This document shows, piece after piece, positions 42,717-50,655 of a stretch of 64,000 bases of DNA (position 1 is the stretch's first letter; the number at the start of each line of letters is the position of its first letter). Under the pieces are notes generated by a model, which saw only the letters and a program-made list of their open reading frames with translations, was not told the DNA's origin and made no database searches. The stretch comes from Marinoscillum sp965229915 (lineage in GTDB: Bacteria; Bacteroidota; Bacteroidia; Cytophagales; Cyclobacteriaceae): positions 2,294,001 to 2,358,000 of the forward strand of contig NZ_CBDDJZ010000001.1 in assembly GCF_965229915.1 (NCBI RefSeq), read 5' to 3'. The translations under genes and the position numbers were made by a program.

Positions 42717-45086
42717 ATGCATTTCTTGAAAAATATTTTGTACTTGATTAGTTCCCTTAGCCTGACTGTGGGCTTTGGCGCAGGCAACTTTGCCTGGTCC
42801 AGGGTGGATAGTCTGTATTCAGAGATGTCGGATTTTCAGAAGGTCAGTCAGCTCATCTGGGTAGCTCCAGATGACCATCAGGATCTTCAAAAAACAGAAT
42901 TTGGAGGTTACTACTTTGATCAGCCACTTCGTCATGAACCTGAAGATTATGACAAAACAATCGCTGTTCAGCTCGATGAGCGATTGAACCCCTTCACGGC
43001 AGACAGCCAAAATCTGCCTGACATGTTTACGCTATCATCGCTTACAAATGAGGAGTTACTGAGCACCTATTTTCACTTCTTAAAGAGCTACTCCAAAGGT
43101 CACAACATTGACTACCTTATCCTCCCCAGTGAAGGTCAGTACGACCGGATTAACTTGTTGATCCGAAAGATGCATGCCCATGATCCCTCTTTTTTTATTG
43201 AAAAAAACTCGCTCTCATTCGAAGAAACCAAACGGAGAAAACAGGTGGCCGAGCTGCTCGACAAAAACACCTTTTGGGTAATTCCTGAAGCCTATCGCTC
43301 GTCAGTATCCAAAAAATTGCCAAAATATGCTGATCGGCTAATGGATGAGGTGGCACTTGACCAAAGGATCAAACAAAACCTATTCAACGCACTGCATGAT
43401 CTTCCACACCAGCAAGTTGCCCTTCCCCAAAAACTAGCAGTAGAGATTGGTCGCGAATCGGTGATTGCTTTGTCTAAAAAGCCAATACTCCCCCTACAGT
43501 TAGACACGGTTTGTTTCCTTACCAATGAGCCTTATGGAGAAATGTCCAACATGCTCCGCAAATACAGCTTTGTCATCACCGAATATGAGGACATTGCCAG
43601 GAGTGGGGCAGCTGTTATCATCGACAATGATGCATTCTTCCCATCTGAAATTGACCTGACTGACCGGGAGGTCATTTTTGCCGGAGAGCGTACTAACCTC
43701 GTTCAGATTGTGGATCAGGTAGATGCAGCACTGATCTACAGCATAGACAGTGACATATACAGTTATCTGCTGCCACAGCAACTGTTCGGATCACATGGAG
43801 CCAGTGGAGTACTGCCCGTTGAGGAAGCCTATTTGTCCGGCTTCCAAAACGTCCCATTAGCTGGTTTAAAAAAACTCGGCTATGCTCCAGCGGAGATGAC
43901 CGGCCTGGACCGTAAAGCACGAGAGCGGATTGAGGAAATCGTGCAGGAAGCCATCAATTCAGGAAGTACGCCCGGTGCACAATTGGCCATAGCAGTGGAT
44001 GGCTCCATAGTCTTGGAGGAGGCCTATGGATACCTAACTTATGACAGCCTGATACCTGTTCAGCGATCTACCCTATATGACCTGGCATCTGTCACCAAAG
44101 TAACCGCCACACTACTTGCCACCATGAAACTGTACGAAGACGGGTTGCTGGACCTGGACGCTACCATCGATCAATATTTACCCAACTACACCAAGTCCAA
44201 CAAGAACTTCATTACGGTCAGGGCATTATTATCTCACAATGCTGGCTTGAAACCATATGTGCCTTTTTGGCAAAAAGCACTGAATGGGGATTTTGTGGAA
44301 GCGTTTGTTTACGAGACAGAAGAGGATCTGAAAAATGACAAACGCAGCTACGGATTAAAGCCAGATCAAATGCTTCTGGACTCACTGAAAAGCTGGATTG
44401 TGCATTCACCACTTCTGCAGTTTGACAGCATACCTTCTTATGCTTACAGTGATATTGGCTTTATGATCCTCCATGAGGTGGTAGAAACCATTACCCGGGA
44501 ACCTATGGATAGCTATCTGCAAAGGAGTTTTTACGGTCCAATGGGACTCAAGCGGCTAACCTTCAATCCGCTGCAGCAGGGATTTGAGATGTTTGAAATA
44601 GCCCCTACTGAACATGACTACTACTTCAGAGACGAGCTGGTCTGGGGGGAAGTGCATGACCGGAATGCTGCAGTCTTTGGTGGCGTGGCAGGACATGCTG
44701 GATTGTTTGCGAATGCGCATGAGCTACTGATCCTGCTCCAAACGATCATTCAAGATGGCACCTATTCAGGTACTCAATACCTGAAGCCCGAGACTGTGGC
44801 ATATTTCAATCAAAAGTTTTACCAGAACAACCGAAGAGCATTAGGCTGGGATAAGCCAGACGTAAGGGTAGGCAATGCGTCGATTCTCTCGTCTGAGCAC
44901 AGTTTTGGACACACAGGATTTACGGGCACTATGGTATGGGCTGATCCGGCTTATGATTTATTGTTTGTCTTCCTATCCAACCGGATTCATCCAAATTCGA
45001 ATAACTACCAACTTATTCGGCGCAACATCCGTACAAGAATTCAAGATGTCGTCTACGAGGCATTGTTAGCGAAATGGATGAATTGA
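42717..45086 (+). CDS. Serine hydrolase (beta-lactamase fold) with degenerate GH3-like N-terminal half
   Basis: 789 residues. Signal peptide (about 1-26). The C-terminal 400 residues are a class C beta-lactamase/DD-peptidase-like fold: GSTPGAQLAIAVDGSIVLEE, the SxxK motif SVTK with Ser458 and Lys461, the YxN-like YSD (YAYSDIGFMIL) and HTGFTGT near the end (KTG equivalent). The N-terminal 370 residues align in order with the GH3 N-acetylglucosaminidase half of the approx. 1000-residue fusions found in Bacteroidota (SDFQKVSQLIWVA is the start; YAPAEMTGLDRKARERIEEI is the linker), but the GH3 catalytic KHFPGHGD segment and most of the TIM barrel are missing. Likely a peptidoglycan-related hydrolase with an inactive first half. 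Confidence 0.85.
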   Translation: MHFLKNILYLISSLSLTVGFGAGNFAWSRVDSLYSEMSDFQKVSQLIWVAPDDHQDLQKTEFGGYYFDQPLRHEPEDYDKTIAVQLDERLNPFTADSQNLPDMFTLSSLTNEELLSTYFHFLKSYSKGHNIDYLILPSEGQYDRINLLIRKMHAHDPSFFIEKNSLSFEETKRRKQVAELLDKNTFWVIPEAYRSSVSKKLPKYADRLMDEVALDQRIKQNLFNALHDLPHQQVALPQKLAVEIGRESVIALSKKPILPLQLDTVCFLTNEPYGEMSNMLRKYSFVITEYEDIARSGAAVIIDNDAFFPSEIDLTDREVIFAGERTNLVQIVDQVDAALIYSIDSDIYSYLLPQQLFGSHGASGVLPVEEAYLSGFQNVPLAGLKKLGYAPAEMTGLDRKARERIEEIVQEAINSGSTPGAQLAIAVDGSIVLEEAYGYLTYDSLIPVQRSTLYDLASVTKVTATLLATMKLYEDGLLDLDATIDQYLPNYTKSNKNFITVRALLSHNAGLKPYVPFWQKALNGDFVEAFVYETEEDLKNDKRSYGLKPDQMLLDSLKSWIVHSPLLQFDSIPSYAYSDIGFMILHEVVETITREPMDSYLQRSFYGPMGLKRLTFNPLQQGFEMFEIAPTEHDYYFRDELVWGEVHDRNAAVFGGVAGHAGLFANAHELLILLQTIIQDGTYSGTQYLKPETVAYFNQKFYQNNRRALGWDKPDVRVGNASILSSEHSFGHTGFTGTMVWADPAYDLLFVFLSNRIHPNSNNYQLIRRNIRTRIQDVVYEALLAKWMN

Positions 45087-45110
45087 GAACAAAAGGAAAC
45101 CATGCAGGTT

Positions 45111-45118
45111 TACTTTTG
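45111..45118 (+). promoter_or_regulatory. Putative -7 element TACTTTTG of bshA
   Basis: Exact TAnnTTTG match, ending 8 nt before the bshA ATG. A TTG lies upstream at 25 bp, longer than the usual 19-21 bp. Confidence 0.35.
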
Positions 45119-45126
45119 CAAGAGTT

Positions 45127-46275
45127 ATGAAAATAGGCATAGTTTGTTATCCCACTTATGGTGGTAGTGGTGTGGTAGCCACAGAATTGGGCAAGGCACT
45201 TGCTAAAGCTGGTCACCAGATCCACTTTATCACCTACTCCCAACCCACGAGGTTAGATTTCTTCAGTGAAAATTTGTACTACCATGAGGTAAACGTAAAG
45301 TCTTATCCACTGTTTGACTATCCTCCTTACGAGTTGGCGTTGGCCAGTAAAATGGTCGATGTAGTAGAGCATGAAAAAATAGATATTTTACATGTTCACT
45401 ATGCCATACCTCATGCTTCTGCAGCCTATATGGCCAAGCAGATCCTCAAAACGAAAGGCATTACCATTCCTGTCATCACCACACTTCATGGTACGGACAT
45501 CACCCTTGTGGGTAAGGATGCTACCTACGAACCTGTCGTAACGTTTTCCATCAACCAATCTGATGGGGTAACGGCCGTTTCCGATGACTTGAAAAAAGAT
45601 ACCAAAGACCACTTTGACATCACCCAGCATATTGAGGTGATCCCTAACTTCATAGATCTGGAGCGATTCAAAAAACAGAAGAAGGATCATTTTAAGACAG
45701 CCATCTGCCCAAAAGGTGAGCGATTGGTAGTGCATACCTCCAACTTCCGAAAAGTAAAACGAGTACAGGATGTAATTGAGGTGTTTAACAGAATAAGAAA
45801 GGTCCTACCCGCTAAACTACTGATGGTGGGAGATGGACCTGAGCGCTACCCAATGGAGGAGCTTTGTCGTAAACTATGCAATCACGACGATGTGCGCTTC
45901 CTCGGTAAGTTAGAAGCTGTGGAAGAAGTACTCTCGGTGGCCGATTTGTTTTTGATGACTTCAGAAAAAGAAAGCTTTGGGTTAGCTGCCCTGGAAGCGA
46001 TGGCTTGCGAAGTACCAGTAATCTCCTCTAATGCGGGTGGATTACCAGAACTCAACCTTGATGGAACTTCTGGGTTTGTTTGTGATGTTGGGGATGTGGA
46101 AGACATGGCTAACAAGGCCATCCATATTCTGGATGAAGCAAATTTGGCCAAGTTTAAACAAGGCGCACTGAATCGAGCGAAGGATTTCGATGTGTCCAAT
46201 ATCTTGCCCATTTATGTTAAATTTTACCAACAAACAATGGAGAATGTTAAAAATAGCATCTCAACCATTGCTTGA
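45127..46275 (+). CDS. bshA: N-acetyl-alpha-D-glucosaminyl L-malate synthase BshA
   Basis: 382-residue GT4-family glycosyltransferase that joins UDP-GlcNAc and L-malate, first step of bacillithiol synthesis. It begins MKIGIVCYPTYGGSGVVATE, the malate/UDP-GlcNAc glycine loop of BshA; HVHYAIPHASAAYMAKQILK and TTLHGTDITLVG follow; the C-terminal nucleotide-binding motif is EKESFGLAALEAMACEVPVI (E-x7-E) with SSNAGGLPEL. Length is standard. This implies that the organism uses bacillithiol as its low-molecular-weight thiol. bshB and bshC are not in the window. 41 bp after the serine-hydrolase gene, with its own -7 element in between. Confidence 0.95.
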   Translation: MKIGIVCYPTYGGSGVVATELGKALAKAGHQIHFITYSQPTRLDFFSENLYYHEVNVKSYPLFDYPPYELALASKMVDVVEHEKIDILHVHYAIPHASAAYMAKQILKTKGITIPVITTLHGTDITLVGKDATYEPVVTFSINQSDGVTAVSDDLKKDTKDHFDITQHIEVIPNFIDLERFKKQKKDHFKTAICPKGERLVVHTSNFRKVKRVQDVIEVFNRIRKVLPAKLLMVGDGPERYPMEELCRKLCNHDDVRFLGKLEAVEEVLSVADLFLMTSEKESFGLAALEAMACEVPVISSNAGGLPELNLDGTSGFVCDVGDVEDMANKAIHILDEANLAKFKQGALNRAKDFDVSNILPIYVKFYQQTMENVKNSISTIA

Positions 46276-46302
46276 ATCATCTAGATTTCGGGTTTTTCCG
46301 TT

Positions 46303-46310
46303 TAACTTTG
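46303..46310 (+). promoter_or_regulatory. Putative -7 element TAACTTTG of the hydroxylase gene
   Basis: Exact TAnnTTTG match, predicted transcript start near 46316, leader of about 38 nt. The -33 region is not a clear match. Confidence 0.4.
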
Positions 46311-46353
46311 CAGCACTTAAAGCTTAGGCAACTAATAGAATTTTTCAATCAGT

Positions 46354-46968
46354 ATGGAACTCAAGAATAAACCGCACACTAAAGGCACTAAAGCGCTATT
46401 TCAAAATCCCATTCTTGAAAAACTAACAAGAACTCACATTGCCATACCGTTAGTTTTATTTGGAGTGATCTCCACGGGATTGCTAATCTATGGCTTTCAG
46501 CATGGTTACATCAATGCAATCAATGCCCCTTTGTTGTTTCTAGGTGGATTGCTGACGTTCACTTTGATCGAATACATCATGCACCGATTTGTTTTTCACT
46601 TACAGCCGAAGACTGAAAAACAAGAAAAGTTTGCTTATACAGTGCACGGTGTGCATCATGATTACCCAAAAGACAAAGATCGGTTGGCCATGCCACCACC
46701 ACTTAGTTTGATTCTCAGTGCCTTGTTCTTTGGGATTTACTGGGTGATCATGGGCAATTTTGTTTTTGGCTTTCTCCCTGGCTTCTTGATGGGCTATGCA
46801 TCTTACCTATGGGTCCATTACATGGTTCATGCATTTAAGCCACCAAAGAATTTCTTTAAAGTACTGTGGGTACATCATGGTATCCACCATTACAAAGATC
46901 CACACAACGCATTCGGAGTGTCATCTCCATTTTGGGATGTAATATTCCGCACCATGCCAAAGAAATAA
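46354..46968 (+). CDS. Fatty acid hydroxylase / sterol desaturase superfamily protein
   Basis: 204 residues with four membrane helices and the di-iron histidine clusters of the superfamily: HRFVFH (about 73-78), HGVHHDYPKD (about 93-102), HYMVHAF (about 149-155) and HHGIHHYKDPHNAFG (about 168-182). The set and spacing resemble fatty-acid 2-hydroxylases (FA2H type), which hydroxylate acyl chains of sphingolipids in eukaryotes; sphingolipids also occur in many Bacteroidota, so 2-hydroxylation of ceramide acyl chains is a reasonable guess. A carotenoid or sterol substrate is possible. Confidence 0.87.
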   Translation: MELKNKPHTKGTKALFQNPILEKLTRTHIAIPLVLFGVISTGLLIYGFQHGYINAINAPLLFLGGLLTFTLIEYIMHRFVFHLQPKTEKQEKFAYTVHGVHHDYPKDKDRLAMPPPLSLILSALFFGIYWVIMGNFVFGFLPGFLMGYASYLWVHYMVHAFKPPKNFFKVLWVHHGIHHYKDPHNAFGVSSPFWDVIFRTMPKK

Positions 46969-46976
46969 TCAGAGAG

Positions 46977-47129
46977 TCATTCCTCTGCTTTTTTCTTATT
47001 TTTCTTCATGCGTTTGGCTCGTCTCTTTGATGCGGAGGCGGGCTCCAATAGTGCCTTGTATAAGCTATCTCTCAAAAATGTGTAGAGATCGACCACCAGT
47101 GAAGCGAATATAGGCTTGTGTCCAGGCAT
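46977..47129 (-). CDS. Possible 50-residue basic protein
   Basis: A - strand frame of 50 codons starting MPGHKPIFASLVVDLYTFLR and ending with a Lys/Arg-rich tail (SKRRAKRMKKNKKKAEE). The first half is an amphipathic or weakly hydrophobic helix, the second half a highly basic patch, which would suit nucleic acid or membrane-surface binding. It lies in the 309-bp gap between the hydroxylase and VWA genes and no other feature explains that sequence. No clear promoter or terminator was found, so it may be chance. Confidence 0.4.
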   Translation of the reverse strand: MPGHKPIFASLVVDLYTFLRDSLYKALLEPASASKRRAKRMKKNKKKAEE

Positions 47130-47277
47130 AACTTTAGTTGGTATAAGTCCAATTTAAAATGAAATTTTTACTTACGCAGATTCTTATCAGCCCAATCGAA
47201 TAAAAATCTCCATCAATCCTGAAAAAGTGGAAATCATTCTTGGTATTTTTTAGTTTACTAAGACCAAAGACCACAAC

Positions 47278-48375
47278 ATGATTGGAAACCGATTTACAGA
47301 ATTCATTCCAGAAAAGAACCCTGAGCAAAACACCTTCGATAATTTGCTCAATATTTTCCTGCAGTTGATGGTCATCACCTCAGGAGATGTGAGTGAAGCA
47401 CTCAGCTGGCTCACCAATCTGGATAAAGAGTATAACATCTCCAATGAGGACTATGGTATTGGAGACTTCATAGAAGATCTAAAATCAAAAGGGTATGTCA
47501 CTGACAAAACCCCTGGTGGTGAGTTCAAACTAACAGCTAAAAGTGAACAGTCCATACGCAAGAGCGCTCTGGAGGAGATATTTGGTAAACTAAGAAAATC
47601 AGGTCGAGGTGATCACCAGACCAACCACTCGGGCCGGGGCGAGGAGCTTAGCGCTGATTTTCGGGAATTCCAGTTTGGAGATAGTCCAGAGCAAATCGAA
47701 CTGACTGAAAGCATTCGCAATGCCCAAATCAATCATGGGTTTGGAGATTTTACACTCACTGAAAGCGACCTGGAGGTGCGAGAGCGTGAAGTAAAAACCC
47801 AAACATCCACCGTACTAATGATCGATATTAGTCACTCCATGATACTCTATGGAGAAGATCGAATAACGCCAGCCAAGAAAGTAGCCATGGCACTGGCAGA
47901 AATGATCACCAAAAAATACCCAAAAGACACATTGGATGTTATTGTCTTCGGTAACGATGCCTGGCAGATAGAAATCAAGGATTTGCCTTACTTAAGTGTG
48001 GGACCATATCACACCAATACCGTGGCAGGACTAGAACTTGCCATGGATCTGCTTAGAAGGAGAAAAAACAAGAACAAGCAGATCTTCATGATTACAGATG
48101 GTAAGCCAACTTGTCTGAAACAAGGAATCAAATATTATAAGAACAGTTTTGGGCTAGACCCAAAAATTCTCAACAAAACCTTAAACCTGGCAGCACAGTG
48201 TCGCCGAATTAATATCCCAATTACCACGTTCATGATTGCCTCAGATCCATACTTACAGCAGTTTGTGAGAGAGTTTACCGAAGTAAATAATGGCAATGCA
48301 TACTACAGCAGTCTCAAAGGACTTGGTAATCTGGTATTTGAAGATTATAGAAGAAATCGCAGAAAAAACCTCTAG
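47278..48375 (+). CDS. VWA-domain protein
   Basis: 365 residues. C-terminal von Willebrand factor A domain (about 175-355) with an intact metal-ion-dependent adhesion site: MLIDISHSMILYG-type DxSxS (VLMIDISHSMI), the Thr in HTNTVAGLELA and the Asp in MITDGKPTC. The N-terminal 170 residues are charged and helical, with SGRGDHQTNHSGRGEELSAD as a linker. VWA proteins next to MoxR/ChlI-type AAA+ ATPases form chaperone-like pairs in which the VWA presents substrate to the ATPase. The gene is 9 bp from such an ATPase, so this pair is likely functional. Substrate unknown. Confidence 0.88.
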   Translation: MIGNRFTEFIPEKNPEQNTFDNLLNIFLQLMVITSGDVSEALSWLTNLDKEYNISNEDYGIGDFIEDLKSKGYVTDKTPGGEFKLTAKSEQSIRKSALEEIFGKLRKSGRGDHQTNHSGRGEELSADFREFQFGDSPEQIELTESIRNAQINHGFGDFTLTESDLEVREREVKTQTSTVLMIDISHSMILYGEDRITPAKKVAMALAEMITKKYPKDTLDVIVFGNDAWQIEIKDLPYLSVGPYHTNTVAGLELAMDLLRRRKNKNKQIFMITDGKPTCLKQGIKYYKNSFGLDPKILNKTLNLAAQCRRINIPITTFMIASDPYLQQFVREFTEVNNGNAYYSSLKGLGNLVFEDYRRNRRKNL

Positions 48376-48384
48376 AGGGAATCA

Positions 48385-49905
48385 ATGAACTATTACGACA
48401 TACCTACGGACAAGCTTTTAAAGATAAAGACGCTTGGAGAGCTGAAAAGCACCAGTTACGAACCGATCAGTATCAAAGAGGAGCTACGTAAGAACCTTAT
48501 AAAGAACCTACAGGCTAAGAAAAATATATTTGAAGGTATCTGGGGCTATGAAGACACGGTAATCCCAGATATAGAACGTGCCATTTTAGCCAAACACAAC
48601 ATCAATTTCCTGGGACTAAGAGGGCAAGCCAAAACAAGAATAGCCCGGATGATGACACATCTACTGGACGAGTATATACCAGTATTAGCTGGTTCGGACC
48701 TAAACGACGATCCGTTCAAGCCACTTTCGCGCTATGGCAAAGACCAGATTGAGGAGCATGGTGATCAAACGCCAATTACCTGGATGCATCGTAGTGAACG
48801 CTATACCGAAAAACTAGCTACCCCAGATGTGACCATAGCCGATCTTATTGGTGATGTGGATCCAATTAAAGCGGCGAGTCTCAAGCTGCCCTACTCAGAT
48901 GAGCGAGTCATTCATTATGGACTTATACCCAGGTCTCACCGTGCCATTTTTGTCATTAATGAGTTGCCTGATTTGCAAGCAAGAATCCAGGTAGCCTTGT
49001 TCAATATCCTACAAGAGGGAGATATCCAGATTCGTGGATTTAAGCTCAGGCTTCCGCTGGATGTGCAGTTTGTCTTTACGGCGAACCCGGAGGATTATAC
49101 CAATAGAGGGAGCATTGTCACGCCATTAAAGGACCGAATCGATAGTCAGATCATCACACATTATCCAAAGTCAATAGATATAGGTAAAAAGATCACTGAG
49201 CAAGAGGCTAATCTTGAAGCGGTTCAAAAGGACACTGTAATTGTATTTGACTTGATGAAAGACCTCATAGAGCAGATCGCTTTTGAGGCTCGTGATTCTG
49301 AGTATGTGGATGCCAAGAGCGGTGTCTCAGCAAGACTGACTATCTCAGCATACGAAAACCTCATCAGTGCTGCCGAGCGCAGAAGATTGATCAATGCAGA
49401 AAAAGCTACCCATGTACGAATAGCAGACATGATAGGTGTATTGCCTGCAATAACGGGTAAAGTGGAGCTGGTCTATGAAGGCGAGCAGGAAGGACCAGGA
49501 ATCGTAGCACAAAACCTAGTCGGAAAAGCCATCAGGAAACTATTTATCGAATACTTTCCTGATCCCGAGCAACTCCGTAAAAACAAGGAGGGGAAAAATC
49601 CTTATAAAGAAATTACAGATTGGTTTGAAAAAGGCAATATGATCGATCTGCTGCATGATTTCGATGCGAAAGGCTATGAGACGGAGCTCATGCAAATACC
49701 TGGGCTCAAAGAACTAGTCGTTGACCAGCATGGTAAACAATCCAAAGAATTCCAATTATTTTTGATGGAGTTCGCACTACATGGATTGGCAGAGTACAGC
49801 ATGCTCAGCAAGCACAAACTGGAGCGTGGCATGCAATTCAAGGATCTTTTAAGTAGCATGTTTTCAATGCCGGAAGATGACGCGAACGATGAGGACATCT
49901 ATTAA
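48385..49905 (+). CDS. MoxR/Mg-chelatase-like AAA+ ATPase
   Basis: 506 residues of the ChlI/MoxR branch of AAA+ proteins. Walker A is GLRGQAKTR (about residue 76), Walker B is AIFVINELPDL, in which the usual Asp before the Glu is Asn; sensor-1-like FVFTANPEDYTNRGSIVTPL and the arginine-finger region LKDRIDSQIITHYP follow. The C-terminal 170 residues are helical. The ATPase would couple hydrolysis to remodelling of a target delivered by the adjacent VWA protein; substrates for this subgroup are unknown. It sits between the VWA gene (9 bp) and the AlbA_2 gene (11 bp). Confidence 0.9.
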   Translation: MNYYDIPTDKLLKIKTLGELKSTSYEPISIKEELRKNLIKNLQAKKNIFEGIWGYEDTVIPDIERAILAKHNINFLGLRGQAKTRIARMMTHLLDEYIPVLAGSDLNDDPFKPLSRYGKDQIEEHGDQTPITWMHRSERYTEKLATPDVTIADLIGDVDPIKAASLKLPYSDERVIHYGLIPRSHRAIFVINELPDLQARIQVALFNILQEGDIQIRGFKLRLPLDVQFVFTANPEDYTNRGSIVTPLKDRIDSQIITHYPKSIDIGKKITEQEANLEAVQKDTVIVFDLMKDLIEQIAFEARDSEYVDAKSGVSARLTISAYENLISAAERRRLINAEKATHVRIADMIGVLPAITGKVELVYEGEQEGPGIVAQNLVGKAIRKLFIEYFPDPEQLRKNKEGKNPYKEITDWFEKGNMIDLLHDFDAKGYETELMQIPGLKELVVDQHGKQSKEFQLFLMEFALHGLAEYSMLSKHKLERGMQFKDLLSSMFSMPEDDANDEDIY

Positions 49906-49916
49906 CAGGAGGTTCA

Positions 49917-50570
49917 ATGGAAATGCGCGAGATCAAACGGTTGATCTTTGGCGGTGAGAATGAATATGTAGAGTTCAAACGCAAAATCAACCACCCGGAA
50001 AAAGTTATCAGGGAAGTAGTAGCCTTCGCCAATACTAAAGGTGGTCATCTTTTGGTAGGAGTGGACGATGATGGCACCATAGCCGGATGTAAGTATTCAG
50101 ATGAAGAGGACTACATCCTACAAAAGGCTATTCGGGAGCTCTGTAGACCACATATTGATTTTGATTTCACTGAATTCCCTTTGACAGAAAAAAGAAGCCT
50201 CCTCCATTATTACATCCGACCAGGTGAGAAAAAGCCCTATTATGCCTTCGAAAAGAAATTTCATCGGTACGGCAAAGCATTCGTCAGGGTGAAAGATCGA
50301 TCCATTCAGGCCAGCCCTGAGATTCGTAAAATTTTGAAGTTCAACAACTCGCCTCATGATGTGCACTTCCAATACGGAACCAACGAAAAACTCCTGTTCA
50401 ACTACCTGCATGACAATGAGCATGTGACGGTCAATGAGTTTCGCGAAATGAGCGGACTGGATTACAAAGCGGCCTCCTCCACCATGGTGCAAATGGTACT
50501 GGCAAACACGCTGAAAATCATTCCAAGAGAGCGGGAAGACTGGTACATGGCTGTGGATAATTTTTCCTGA
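49917..50570 (+). CDS. AlbA_2 (Schlafen AAA_4-like) domain protein
   Basis: 217 residues. Residues about 10-130 form an AlbA_2 domain: EYVEFKRKINHPEKVIREVV, AFANTKGGHLLVGVDDDGTI and PYYAFEKKFHRYGKAFVRVK, a nucleic-acid-binding fold often found in transcriptional regulators and in Schlafen proteins. The C-terminal part (about 145-210) looks like a winged helix (HDNEHVTVNEFREMSGLDYK, MVQMVLANTLKIIPRER), suggesting a DNA- or RNA-binding regulator. An AGGAGG-type ribosome site lies at 49907-49912. It follows the VWA-AAA+ pair closely and precedes phoH. Confidence 0.8.
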   Translation: MEMREIKRLIFGGENEYVEFKRKINHPEKVIREVVAFANTKGGHLLVGVDDDGTIAGCKYSDEEDYILQKAIRELCRPHIDFDFTEFPLTEKRSLLHYYIRPGEKKPYYAFEKKFHRYGKAFVRVKDRSIQASPEIRKILKFNNSPHDVHFQYGTNEKLLFNYLHDNEHVTVNEFREMSGLDYKAASSTMVQMVLANTLKIIPREREDWYMAVDNFS

Positions 50571-50655
50571 AATTCTTGAGTGTTCAATGTGATATTATCC
50601 ACAAATTGATAATATTACATAAGGCCACCTTTTTCACTGCAAAGACTTTTCTCAT

